Shown here: positions 9,653-20,600 of the stretch, piece after piece
How the letters are laid out: every line of letters begins with the position of its first letter
Numbering within the stretch: position 1 is the stretch's first letter
Source of the DNA: Diplonema papillatum
Taxonomy: Eukaryota; Euglenozoa; Diplonemea; Diplonemida; Diplonemidae
Length of the DNA stretch: 64,000 nt
Assembly: GCA_030068145.1 (NCBI GenBank)
Contig: JAPJBO010000240.1
Location: forward strand, 186,001-250,000
Reading direction: 5' to 3'
Program-made: the position numbers and the translations under genes
The notes under the pieces: generated by a model
What the model was told of the DNA's origin: nothing
The model's input: only the letters and a program-made list of their open reading frames with translations
Databases searched by the model: none

Positions 9653-10977
9653 ACAAAGCGAGTCTCAGGGACTAGCCCCCGTTGGGCCGAAGGCGAAGGC
9701 GCATCACCCACTGATACTTCAAGCATGACCACCGAAAGGAAAGGTGTACCCCCGAAAACTGGAGCAACGAAGTACGCAAGAACACCGCACAAACTTCGCA
9801 CGGACGGACCAAGGGTGTTTCGAGGCGTGCATCAGTTGTCGACCGCGACCGAGGATGTGATCATGAAGATACGCGATCACACACGAGAAAGCCGGCCAGA
9901 ACAACAAGAAAACAGCCCGTTCCCTCCGCACGTGGCATGGGGCGGGAAGTATTCACCGCGCCTTCTGGGGCCTCGATAGGGGGAGTTCCTTCGCACGGAT
10001 CCGTGCTTGAGCTTCCCGCCGCTTCAGCCCTCGCCTTCCAGTCCGGCTTTCCCTGCGTCCACCCTGCCGGATAGGCCTCCTCTGGCAAAAAGGTCGCGGC
10101 CCGGAGTGGTTTGCTCGCATCACAGAAAGCCGCGATGCAGTGAGTGTGCCAAGCGTCTACCGGCGGAGACCTGCTGTCGCCTCAAGCAGCATCATCACGG
10201 ATCAGATGGTCTACGGCCGCGGATGAACTTTTGCACAGCTCACGGACTAGGAGGCTGGGGCGATTGGGTAGCCGCAAACGAAGCATTAGCCAGCTGCTGC
10301 TCGAAGCATCACGCAAACAGAAGAGCGAACAGAGACCCCTACTCCTAGCCCGGGGGTGCATCGGCCGTCACTTAGCCGTGGTCGTACTTTCGTGAAGGGA
10401 GGCACCACATTAAAACGGGTCCGCAACACACACACACACACACACACCCAGGCCATCCCGAAGAGAGGAAAGGCGCTCGCGGTTGTGAGACGGCGAAGAT
10501 CAAGTCTCCTACTTGCATCCACATCTCAACCTACAACAAGTGGCTCAGATACCATCTTGGGATCACCAGCCACATGATTCGCCAGTGCACTCACCGGGAT
10601 TGCCCCTGTGGGTGGCGAACAGGCGGCACAAGCAATGGGGAGACACGTAGACGTGAAGAACATGAGGTTCTATACCCCGATGGAGACTTGGGAGTCGACG
10701 AGCGGAACAATCCAGGGGGCCGGAATCCCCCTGGACTGCAGTAGGTTTCGATCGCCCCTTCTGGGCTCCTCATGTGGCCCGCAGCTTAAGTAAACTGCAT
10801 TCGTACGTTTCCGCCATGAGGTGGGCCACGAGATGCCCCGAGGCTCCCATGCCAAAAAGGCCTGCTTTGAGGGCCTCGTCGACAGCATCACTGAATCGTG
10901 GGTGAACACTGACCTGTTGCAACGAGACTTCCCTGCCTTAGAGATCAATTTGAAGTGGGTTCGAAATCCCGCTTTCC
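9653..10977. other. Spacer with possible degenerate coding remnants
   Basis: No intact gene is recognised. Two open stretches look protein-like: about 10501-10743 plus strand (contains KWLRYHLGITSHMIRQC and CPCGWRTGG, stop TAG) and 10794-10991 in another frame. A short CA tract lies at 10429-10447. No family could be assigned; a decayed mobile-element ORF is one possibility. Confidence 0.35.
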
Positions 10978-10991
10978 TTGAGGCATGGTAG
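10794..10991 (+). pseudogene. Possible coding remnant interrupted by the MITE
   Basis: A frame of 65 codons without a start reads RFRHEVGHEMPRGSHAKKAC, then ESWVNTDLLQRDFPALE and ends NPAFLEAW before TAG. The TAG is made of MITE bases: the element inserts after CTTGAGG. Removing the element would keep the frame open for roughly 26 more codons. The composition is protein-like, but the length is too short to prove coding. Confidence 0.25.
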
Positions 10992-11610
10992 TGAAACGCG
11001 CGTTCCGCCCGCTTGCCCTCCCACTCATCGCAAAAAACGCGCGTGACGCGCGTGGCTAAAAACAAGCCGCTTCTTTTCACGCGCGTGATTCAAGAGTGTC
11101 CGTTTTAGTGCGCTGAGTTGAGTCGTCGTACCGGGCGCACACCCTTCCACAGGCACAGAGGTTGTCTGCGCGCTTCATGTCCGTTGCAGGGTCTGATGAG
11201 TTGCAAACCGAAGGGGGATTGAAGAGCACCGCCAGGGTGGTCCGTGCGCTGGAGGAGGTAATCAGAGCTCTGATCGCCACGCTCTTCACGCCCGTACCAC
11301 GCGCGTCACGCGCGTGATTCAACGCGCGTACCAAAACGGGCTTTTTTTAGTACTAACAATCTTATGGGTTGCCCTTCAATGTATTGTGCAGGCTAAAAAG
11401 ACGTAGGCAGCGTGTTTTGGTGGTTGTTCAGATTTCCTTACCTGAATACACACAGGGTAAATACAAGTGGGAAAACGATCAACCGGCACGCACAAACAAA
11501 ACGAAGCGCCTGTCTTTTTGGTACGCGCGTGAATCACGCCCACGCTCACGCCCGCAGACCTCACGAAAATAAATAAATAGCGAGAGCGTAACGCGCGTTT
11601 CACTACCATG
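10984..11610. mobile_element. MITE, 627 bp, with 21-bp perfect TIRs and 6-bp target duplication
   Basis: Perfect terminal inverted repeats occupy 10984-11004 and 11590-11610 and begin CATGGTAGTGAA. Direct repeats TTGAGG at 10978-10983 and 11611-11616 are the target-site duplication. The octamer ACGCGCGT occurs nine times: once in each end and at about 11034, 11043, 11080, 11299, 11308, 11322 and 11523. It often sits in the longer context CACGCGCGTGATTCAA. Such repeated subterminal motifs are typical of transposase-binding sites. There is no transposase ORF, so the element depends on a partner elsewhere. The superfamily is unresolved from a 6-bp duplication alone. Confidence 0.88.
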
Positions 11611-11813
11611 TTGAGGATTATCATCATTATCATCATCATCCGAACGGCTCAAGGTTTCACACAACATCAGGAGTCCAGCACCCTCGCGCTTGACCTTTTC
11701 TGGAAGCGTCCTCAATGTCACCGTTTGTCGATTCTCCAAGGAATTCAAGCACCCTATCATAGTGTTGGATGGCTCCAAAATCAACTCACGCCCCCACAAC
11801 CCACATAACCTAC

Positions 11814-11815
11814 AG
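11814..11815 (+). promoter_or_regulatory. Candidate 3' acceptor (AG) for trans-splicing
   Basis: A CCCCCACAACCCACATAACC tract leads to TACAG, 66 bases before the ATG chosen for the C2-like gene. If the organism is a diplonemid, this would be the spliced-leader addition site. No spliced-leader gene is in the window, so this is inference. Confidence 0.3.
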
Positions 11816-11881
11816 GAACGTGCATCGTTGGATACACAACAGCACCAACGAAAAAAGGAAGGTGAACGAGAATCCGTAGAC

Positions 11882-13153
11882 ATGGAATCAAGCGAAAAAG
11901 GGTCGACTACAGATGCGACGACGAAGAGCCGGCCGGGAGCCAAGGTGTTGCTGCGCGTGTCGGAAGTGAAGGGGATGAAGAATTATGTTGTGGGGGACTG
12001 TCACGTGGTCATGACGAAGGGCGACGAAAAGTTCACCAGCAAGCCGACGAGGATGAAGGCCAACAAGCTCGAGCTGAACGCGGAGGGGCTGTACAAGGTC
12101 ACTGACCCGACGACGGAAGCAATCCAGGTTGACGTCATCGACATGCGGACTACCCAAGGTAGGGTCACAATCCCTCTCAGCGATGTGTACGAAGGGAGGA
12201 CCGAACGCTGGCACGCAGTTCGGGTACCGAAGAAGTCCCTCGAGCAAGGGGCGGCGTGCCCCGAGATGCGGGTGGTCATCAAAGCGTACGGGTTCGGGCA
12301 GCAAACGATAAGTTCCCGAGCCGACGCGGCCGACATCGTTTCTCTGCCCTCGCTGCCCCCCATCGGGGTGACCGAGTTGGACCTGCTGCTCTTCCCGAGG
12401 GTCTTCGCGAGCAACAAGGTCCGGATGCCGAACGAGCCCCAGTTTTGGGCCGAAATCAAAGCGTTGATTGCGTCGAGCCCGCGAATGACCAGCGGCCCGC
12501 CGGTGGTGAAGGCGCAGATTTCGCCTTCGGAGCATATCGCCGTGAACTTCCAGTTCCTCATGGCCTTCCAGCAGCGCTGGTCCCTCGCCAGGAACCACGA
12601 GCTGACCATCTTTAACATCTCCACTCGCCAGGCCCAGCACTGTTGTGTCGGCGCCGACTTCTGGTCGACCCTCGTGTCCATCATCCAGTTGAAGCGTCTG
12701 GCTGAAAAGGACGTGACGCAGTTCCGCATCGGCGAGATCGTCGCTTACAACCAGTACCCCGATCGCAGAACCCAAGACCCACCCAAGCGGGGGCGGGTTG
12801 CCCACGCGAACGAGCGGGACAACGGCATAGTGTACACGATCGAGCTAGGCGGCGGTGTGAGGGAACGACACGTCAAGCCAGCGTCCCTCAGGTTGTGGAA
12901 GCACCGGCTGAACATTATCGTCACGTGCAGCAAGTACCCGAAAGACCCTGTTTGGCTGTCGAAGCGCGACTGGCTGGAAGTGATAGAAGAGTGGTCGCAG
13001 ATCAACAACGTGGCCGACTCCCCTCCCGCAGCGCTTCCGCTGGAAGCAAAACCGCCTGCTGACAGCCTTCAGCCGAACGACAAGCTCCCGCTAGCATCGT
13101 TGATTCTAAGCTGCCGAGTCAAAGACAAGCAAACCCGTGGCACCGGCTCGTGA
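11882..13153 (+). CDS. C2-domain-like protein, 423 aa, single exon
   Basis: The ATG at 11882 (MESSEKGSTTDATTK) is preferred over an in-frame ATG at 11690, because the upstream part has low-GC, non-coding-like composition and a likely splice acceptor lies between them. Residues about 18-140 look like a C2 beta-sandwich (KVLLRVSEVKGMKNYVVGD, then IQVDVIDMRTTQGRVTIPLS). The acidic calcium ligands of typical C2 domains are mostly missing, so lipid or protein binding without calcium is more likely. Residues about 281-339 (FRIGEIVAYNQY, RGRVAHANERDNG, VKPASLRLW) resemble a small SH3/Tudor-like barrel. There is no signal peptide or membrane helix, so a cytosolic protein is expected. The role is unknown. 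The stop is TGA at 13151. C2 assignment is from fold-like pattern only. Confidence 0.7.
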   Translation: MESSEKGSTTDATTKSRPGAKVLLRVSEVKGMKNYVVGDCHVVMTKGDEKFTSKPTRMKANKLELNAEGLYKVTDPTTEAIQVDVIDMRTTQGRVTIPLSDVYEGRTERWHAVRVPKKSLEQGAACPEMRVVIKAYGFGQQTISSRADAADIVSLPSLPPIGVTELDLLLFPRVFASNKVRMPNEPQFWAEIKALIASSPRMTSGPPVVKAQISPSEHIAVNFQFLMAFQQRWSLARNHELTIFNISTRQAQHCCVGADFWSTLVSIIQLKRLAEKDVTQFRIGEIVAYNQYPDRRTQDPPKRGRVAHANERDNGIVYTIELGGGVRERHVKPASLRLWKHRLNIIVTCSKYPKDPVWLSKRDWLEVIEEWSQINNVADSPPAALPLEAKPPADSLQPNDKLPLASLILSCRVKDKQTRGTGS

Positions 13154-13330
13154 GTGTCGTGACATGCGTAGCTTTGTCATTCAAGAAGAGTGCTTGCAAG
13201 AAGGTGGATCAATCGATTGACGGCAGCGACCGAAGAACCCCCACTGGCATTATCGATTCTAAAGCTGCGAGTCGGAGACTGGCACGGGACAGACTACACC
13301 GCCGTCGTTCAAGAAGAGCGCTTGTAAGCT
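13080..13330 (+). repeat. Degenerate tandem duplication of the C2-like gene 3' end
   Basis: The last coding bases and early 3' flank (about 13080-13205) recur in diverged form at about 13213-13330. CTAGCATCGTTGATTCTAAG matches CTGGCATTATCGATTCTAAA, and TTCAAGAAGAGTGCTTGCAAG matches TTCAAGAAGAGCGCTTGTAAG. The first copy is coding, the second is downstream of the stop. A short inverted repeat ACCAGGTA/TTACCTGGT follows at about 13349-13371. Confidence 0.65.
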
Positions 13331-14605
13331 ACGAGACCACTAGCAGTAACCAGGTATCTTTGTTACCTGGTGAGAAAAAAGAAGGTTCCGCTAGCGAGAC
13401 TCCTACCCAACCGTATCGGAAAGCAAGGCACCTTCAGCTGACCAATAACACGGTGTCACCAATTTCTTTAGCCATGTGAGGAAACTGAACCGCCCAAGTA
13501 GGACCTTCTGATCATGATCATTTGCAAATTTGCCACCTGAAACCGCGTCCAGGTTTTGGGCTCAGGGTAGTGCGGTGAACCAGAACTCTAGTTTCCCTTT
13601 CTACTTTCTCCTACTCGCGCGGTGTACGGTTTTAGTAGAATGGCAATGGCTGCCCGTTCTTTTGTCTTTAGCCATACTTCAACTGTCTTGCCAGAAGCCG
13701 CACCTTCAGCTCAGGAAGGCCACCGACCGTCTCACACTAGCTACCCGCAGCTTGTGCGAACTGAAATCGACAGGCGTATTGTTTTGATCGTGCGTGATCA
13801 TTTTCCCAGCTGTGTTTAACCCTGTTTTCTTCCAGGTTCGGAATTCTGATCAACCAGCAAAACACACCGCCTACGTCTTTTGAGCTTCACACGGTGAAAG
13901 AACAACGAAGAAACAAACCGAGTGAGACCACTTGCCCCTACTCTCACGAAAGCAATCAACCCGAAATGAAAGCGTTTTCGCTGTTCCCTCGCTTGGACCA
14001 TTCAGCCGTTGGTTACGAAAGCCTTTGCAGATTCTGCGGAGGCCTGCGGGTGCTTCCTTTGTGGTGTGTTGACATCCAAACCTATGTGTGAAAACAATTG
14101 TGAAACTATAACGAACGTATAAGACAACCTTTCAAACTGTGTTGGAGAAGTACGACAACTTCTGAACTAAGTGGTGTCTCGAATCAATCGGTGAAAATAC
14201 TCAAATCCAGCTGAGCATCGTTGAGACTGATGTTGGTCTGTCTGTCACTTTGGTAAGCGCGTCTCAACGTGAGCACTCGGTTCTCTTCAGCAAAGCTCGT
14301 TGTAACAGCTTACAACTTTAAACCCCGGATCCTCGAGAATTGAAAATTTTGAAGACGGTTTACGGTAAGGATACTCAGACTGACCTTCGGTGGAATCAGC
14401 CGAATGAAATAGGAGGTGTTTGCCAGAAGTAGGAAGAGATGAGCGAACGCGTAGTCACGTATTTGTTTAAATTCGGCCGGATGATATCTCGGGCGTGGAC
14501 AAGAGCACACAAAGTGGCTACCCTTCACTTCTTTCCAAACCCACTTTCACCATCAGCTAAACGTCCAAGAAAGAAATCGAGCGCAGCACAACACCAAACC
14601 GAGCG
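13331..14605. other. Spacer between the C2-like gene and the giant gene
   Basis: Mixed-composition DNA with short open frames of no recognisable similarity. It should contain the end of the upstream transcript and the 5' UTR of the giant gene. I see no TATA-like or other promoter motif I would defend. Confidence 0.5.
14555..14556 (+). promoter_or_regulatory. Candidate 3' acceptor (AG) for the giant gene
   Basis: CCCTTCACTTCTTTCC and further pyrimidines lead to CACCATCAG, 49 bases before the ATG at 14606. It fits a spliced-leader acceptor in a euglenozoan, or an ordinary intron acceptor if there is a 5' untranslated exon. Inference only. Confidence 0.35.
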
Positions 14606-17600
14606 ATGCACGGCTACAGTGCACTCTTCGGAGTAGCACTTTTTGCCGCCATGCATCCCCCTGCGAACGGTACCTGTCTACAGGTGACCGACATCAGTTT
14701 GCTGTGCAGTGCTTTTTCTTCGCAGACGTGCGCCGTGTGGGCCGGGAAGGGCACGATGATGAAGCTTCCTTCAGCCTGCACCGCTACGAAAGATTTTGAG
14801 TTGCAATGCGAGGCGGACGCCGCCGTTCTTTCCTGTCCCGCTGGGGACTGTTTCACGGTAGCGACCTCTTCTGTGAACAACAACGTGACTCTGAAGATCA
14901 CGTCGTGCACCATCTTCGGCGCCTTCGTGGTCTCAGGCGAACTTGAATCCGGATATACCCGGGCTTTGGTCCTTGAAACGGTTCACGTTGAAGGTACTCT
15001 TGAAGTTAGAACCGTTCCGGTTGCGCTACATGACGTCAGTATTTTGAAGACGACGTCTCTTAGCTCAGCCCTCCTTCTCAATGGTATCCAAGCAACTGCG
15101 ACGACGCTGACCATCCGCTGTGATCCCAGCTATTCACCGTCACTAGGGGGTGGCATTTACTTGAGCAATACTCAGTTTTCAGCCGAGGTTGTAGATATTG
15201 AGAATTGCAGCTCGACCCTTTATGGCGGGGCTATGTTTGCGACGGCGTCTACTGTGACGATAACGGAGAAACTCGACGCTCGGAATGCTGTTGCCCCAGG
15301 TGGAGGAGCATGCATCCACATCACTGCTGAATCTTTGTTGACGGTTCTCGGCACGTTGAGTGTGGAGAATTGTGAAAGTGCAACAGGCAACGGCGGGGCT
15401 TTGGTACTTTGGAGGTCAACCATGACAGCAAGGACCGTATTCGCTCGTGATAGCAGTGCAGACACGGGCGGCTGTGTTATGCTGTATCAATCTACACTCG
15501 ACGTCAGCGACCGTGTTGTGCTGGAACGGTGCCAGTCTTCAGGGGCAGGAGGAGGGATGCACCTAGATAGCTCCACGGTGAATAGCAACGCTCTTACAAC
15601 TTCTTCCTGCGAAACCACATCATCGTTCGGAGGCGCTATATATGCCAAAGGTAATAGTGATATAACAGTTACTAATTGGGTCACAGTCTGCAATCGCGCG
15701 TCTCGAACAGGAAATGATGTTCGCTGGTCAAGCACCGGCCGGCTGGTGGTTGGAACAGTGCGAATATACACGGACGAAACAACCTCCAACCCCGATCAGC
15801 CAATGACTAATAACTTGGCGCGCATATCTTTCAAAAACGGCACGATATTCACTAACAGCCTCACGCAGGCTCAGATTTCATCGAGCACCTCTATGCCTTC
15901 ACTCACTCAACATCCGTCAGTCGGGTGTCCAGTAGAGGAGGGTGTGCCGCGCTTCCTCCCGCCGAAGCAGGCGTGTGGGTACACGACTTGTATCGAAGAG
16001 CCCGAGAACACATGTAGAAATATCACGGATTGTCATTGGACAGGGTTCGATTGTGTGATACGCAATGAAAGCGAGAGCATCACGCGCACGTATACACTCG
16101 ATAGCGGTGTCGTAGAATCGCCGTTGTCAAATTCTACCGTGACGTTGTTTTGGTTCTCGGATTCATTGACCGCCAGCCCTCGGGCTGCGCGTGAAATATG
16201 CAAATTGTTGTGTAACGGAGGCCGCACTGGTCGCTTGGCTCGCGTCTTGAGTGATGACGAAGCGGTTCGAATGACGTTGATGCGAACGACGACGTCTGAT
16301 GCCTTTCTCGACGGGTCCGATGTGGATCTTGAAGGCATGTGGCAGTGGTCAGATGGAGTTCCATTTTACTTCGCACATGGATGTTTGCAACATGGTTGTC
16401 CGTGGGAACCCAAACCGAGTGCCGGCTCCGACTTTCTTGCGATCACATCGAGCGGAAAGTGGAAAGGTGTTGGCCAAGATGAGTTGCCCTTTTATTGCGA
16501 GTTTCCATGTGTAGAGGACAGCGAATGCAATGCCGACGGTGATACGTGTCCGTACAAGTGTCAGCAAGGTCGATGCGAAACAAGCCGAGATTGCTGCGGA
16601 GGCGTTTCGGCCGAGGATGAGTGCAAGAACCATCATCCTCATTGTGAGTGGGTGACGGGTGAGAATGGGACTACGTCGTGTGCGGAGGCCATTGGTGTCT
16701 GTCTGGAAGTGAGCAACATTGACGACCTGTGCCATTTGTTCCTCACCTCGACTTGCGCGGTGTGGGCGGGTAACAGCTCAGCGATACAAACGCTTCAGGA
16801 ACCATGCATCGCACAACACGACTTCAGTTTAACCTGCACAGACGATGCAGACGCAATTGCTTGTGAGAATGGCGTCTGTTTCAGCATTGGGCCCGAGGTC
16901 GCAGGTGTAGAAATGAACAACGTGACGGTGACCGTAACATCTTGCAAGTTGTCAGGCACGGTGTCGTGGCTTGGTACAAAGCACAACACTTACACCCGTC
17001 GCCTTGTTTTCGAAGATTCCATTGTCGAGGGAAACATCGTGGCATCGAATTTCCCAAGTGTGCAGTTCTACAACGTGTCGGTCTTAAAAGGTGCGTCTTC
17101 TGAGCCGGCGGTTTCTATGAGCTCTGTCGAAGAGGTGTCAGCTACGACGCTGACCATCCGTTGTGATCCCAGCTATTTACCACAAGATGGGGGCGGCATT
17201 TACTTGTACAATGCGCATTTTGCAGCCGAAGTTGTAGATATTGAGAATTGCAGCGCGACCCGCTATGGTGGAGCTATGTTTGCGACGCAAGAGTCCACTG
17301 TGACGGTAACGGAGAAACTCGACGCTCGGAAAGGTGTTGCCCCAAGTGGAGGAGGATGCATCGCCTTGACTTATCAAGTTTTGCTGACGGTTCTCGGCAC
17401 GTTGAGTTTGGAGGATTGTGAAAGTGCAGAAATAGGCGGGGCATTGCTTCTTTGGAGGTCAGCCATGACAGCAAGGACCGTCTTCGCTCGTGATAGCATT
17501 GGAGGCAGCGGCGGCTGTGTTATGCTGTTTGAATCTACACTCGACGTCAGCGACCGTGTTGTGCTGGAACGGTGCCAGTCTTCAGGGGCAGGCGGAGGGA

Positions 17601-20600
17601 TGCACCTAGATAGCTCCACGGTGAATAGCAAAGCTCTCACAACTTCTTCCTGCGAAACCAGAAAATCGTTCGGAGGCGCCATATATGCCAAAGGTGGTAG
17701 CGATATAACAGTTACTAATTGGGTCACCGTCTGCAATCGCGCGTCTCAAACAGGAGATGATGTTCGCTGGTCAAGCACCGGCCGGCTGGTGGTTGGAACA
17801 GTGCGAATATACACGGACGAAACAACCTCCAACCCCGATCAGCCAGTGACTAATAACTTGGCGGGCATATCTTTCCAAAACGGCACGATATTCACTAACA
17901 GCCTCACGCAGGCTCAGATTTCATCGAACATCGCTCTGCCTTCACTCACTCAACATCCGTCAGTCGGGTGTCCAGTAGAGGAGGGTGTGCCGCGCTTCCT
18001 CCCGCCGAAGCAGGCGTGTGGGTACACGACTTGTATCGAAGAGCCCGAGAACACATGTAGAAATATCACGGATTGTCATTGGACAGGGTTCGATTGTGTG
18101 ATACGTAATGAAAGCGAGAGCATCACGCGCACGTATACACTCGATAGCGGTGTCGTAGAATCGCCGTTGTCGAATTCTACCGTGGCATTGTTTTGGTTCT
18201 CGGATTCATTGACCGCCAGCCCTCGGGCTGCGCGTGAAATATGCAAATTGTTGTGTAACGGAGGCCGCACTGGTCGCTTGGCTCGCGTCTTGAATGATGG
18301 CGAAGCGGTTCGAATGACGTTGATGCGAACGACGACGTCTGATGCCTTTCTCGACGGGTCCGATGTGGATCTTGAAGGCACGTGGCAGTGGTCAGATGGA
18401 GTTCCATTTTACATCGCACATGGATGTTTGCAACATGGTTGTCCGTGGGAACCCAAACCGAGTGCCGGCTCCGACTTTCTTGCGATCACATCGAGCGGAA
18501 AGTGGAAAGGTGTTGGCCAAGATGAGTTGCCCTTTTATTGCGAGTTTCCATGTGTAGAGGACAGCGAATGCAATGCCGACGGTGATACGTGTCCGTACAA
18601 GTGTCAGCAAGGTCGATGCGAAACAAGCCGAGATTGCTGCGGAGGCGTTTCGGCCGAGGATGAGTGCAAGAACCATCATCCTCATTGTGAGTGGGTGACG
18701 GGTGAGAATGGGACTACGTCGTGTGCGGAGGCCATTGGTGTCTGTCTGGAAGTGAGCAACATTGACGACCTGTGCCATTTGTTCCTCACCTCGACTTGCG
18801 CGGTGTGGGCGGGTAACAGCTCAGCGATACAAACGCTTCAGGAACCATGCATCGCTCAGCATGACTTCAGTTTAACCTGCACAGACGATGCAGACGCAAT
18901 TGCTTGTGAGAATGGCGTCTGTTTCAGCATTGGGCCCGAGGTCGCAGGTGTAGAAATGAACAACGTGACGGTGACCGTAACATCTTGCAAGTTGTCAGGC
19001 ACGGTGTCGTGGCTTGGTACAAAGCACAACACTTACACCCGTCGCCTTGTTTTCGAAGATTCCATTGTCGAGGGAAACATCGTGGCATCGAATTTCCCAA
19101 GTGTGCAGTTCTACAACGTGTCGGTCTTAAAAGGTGCGTCTTCTGAGCCGGCGGTTTCTATGAGCTCTGTCGAAGAGGTGTCAGCTACGACGCTGACCAT
19201 CCGTTGTGATCCCAGCTATTTACCACAAGATGGGGGCGGCATTTACTTGTACAATGCGCATTTTGCAGCCGAAGTTGTAGATATTGAGAATTGCAGCGCG
19301 ACCCGCTATGGTGGAGCTATGTTTGCGACGCAAGAGTCCACTGTGACGGTAACGGAGAAACTCGACGCTCGGAAAGGTGTTGCCCCAAGTGGAGGAGGAT
19401 GCATCGCCTTGACTTATCAAGTTTTGCTGACGGTTCTCGGCACGTTGAGTTTGGAGGATTGTGAAAGTGCAGAAATAGGCGGGGCATTGCTTCTTTGGAG
19501 GTCAGCCATGACAGCAAGGACCGTCTTCGCTCGTGATAGCATTGGAGGCAGCGGCGGCTGTGTTATGCTGTTTGAATCTACACTCGACGTCAGCGACCGT
19601 GTTGTGCTGGAACGGTGCCAGTCTTCAGGGGCAGGCGGAGGGATGCACCTAGATAGCTCCACGGTGAATAGCAAAGCTCTCACAACTTCTTCCTGCGAAA
19701 CCAGAAAATCGTTCGGAGGCGCCATATATGCCAAAGGTGGTAGCGATATAACAGTTACTAATTGGGTCACCGTCTGCAATCGCGCGTCTCAAACAGGAGA
19801 TGATGTTCGCTGGTCAAGCACCGGCCGGCTGGTGGTTGGAACAGTGCGAATATACACGGACGAAACAACCTCCAACCCCGATCAGCCAGTGACTAATAAC
19901 TTGGCGGGCATATCTTTCCAAAACGGCACGATATTCACTAACAGCCTCACGCAGGCTCAGATTTCATCGAACATCGCTCTGCCTTCACTCACTCAACATC
20001 CGTCAGTCGGGTGTCCAGTAGAGGAGGGTGTGCCGCGCTTCCTCCCGCCGAAGCAGGCGTGTGGGTACACGACTTGTATCGAAGAGCCCGAGAACACATG
20101 TAGAAATATCACGGATTGTCATTGGACAGGGTTCGATTGTGTGATACGTAATGAAAGCGAGAGCATCACGCGCACGTATACACTCGATAGCGGTGTCGTA
20201 GAATCGCCGTTGTCGAATTCTACCGTGGCATTGTTTTGGTTCTCGGATTCATTGACCGCCAGCCCCCGGGTTGCGCGTGAGATATGCAAATTGTTGTGTA
20301 ACGGAGGCCGCACTGGTCGCTTGGCTCGCGTCTTGAATGATGGCGAAGCGGTTCGAATGACGTTGATGCGAACGACGACGTCTGATGCCTTTCTCGACGG
20401 GTCCGATGTGGATCTTGAAGGCACGTGGCAGTGGTCAGATGGAGTTCCATTTTACATCGCACATGGGTGTTTGCAACATGGTTGTCCGTGGGAACCCAAA
20501 CCGAGTGCCGGCTCCGACTTTCTTGCGATCACATCGAGCGGAAAGTGGAAAGGTGTTGGCCAAGATGAGTTGCCCTTTTATTGCGAGTTTCCATGTGTAG

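Noticed and set aside
11690..11881. Upstream in-frame ATG giving a 487-aa C2-like protein
   Set aside because: The extra 64 residues have non-coding-like composition and a likely splice acceptor lies at 11815, so ATG 11882 is preferred.
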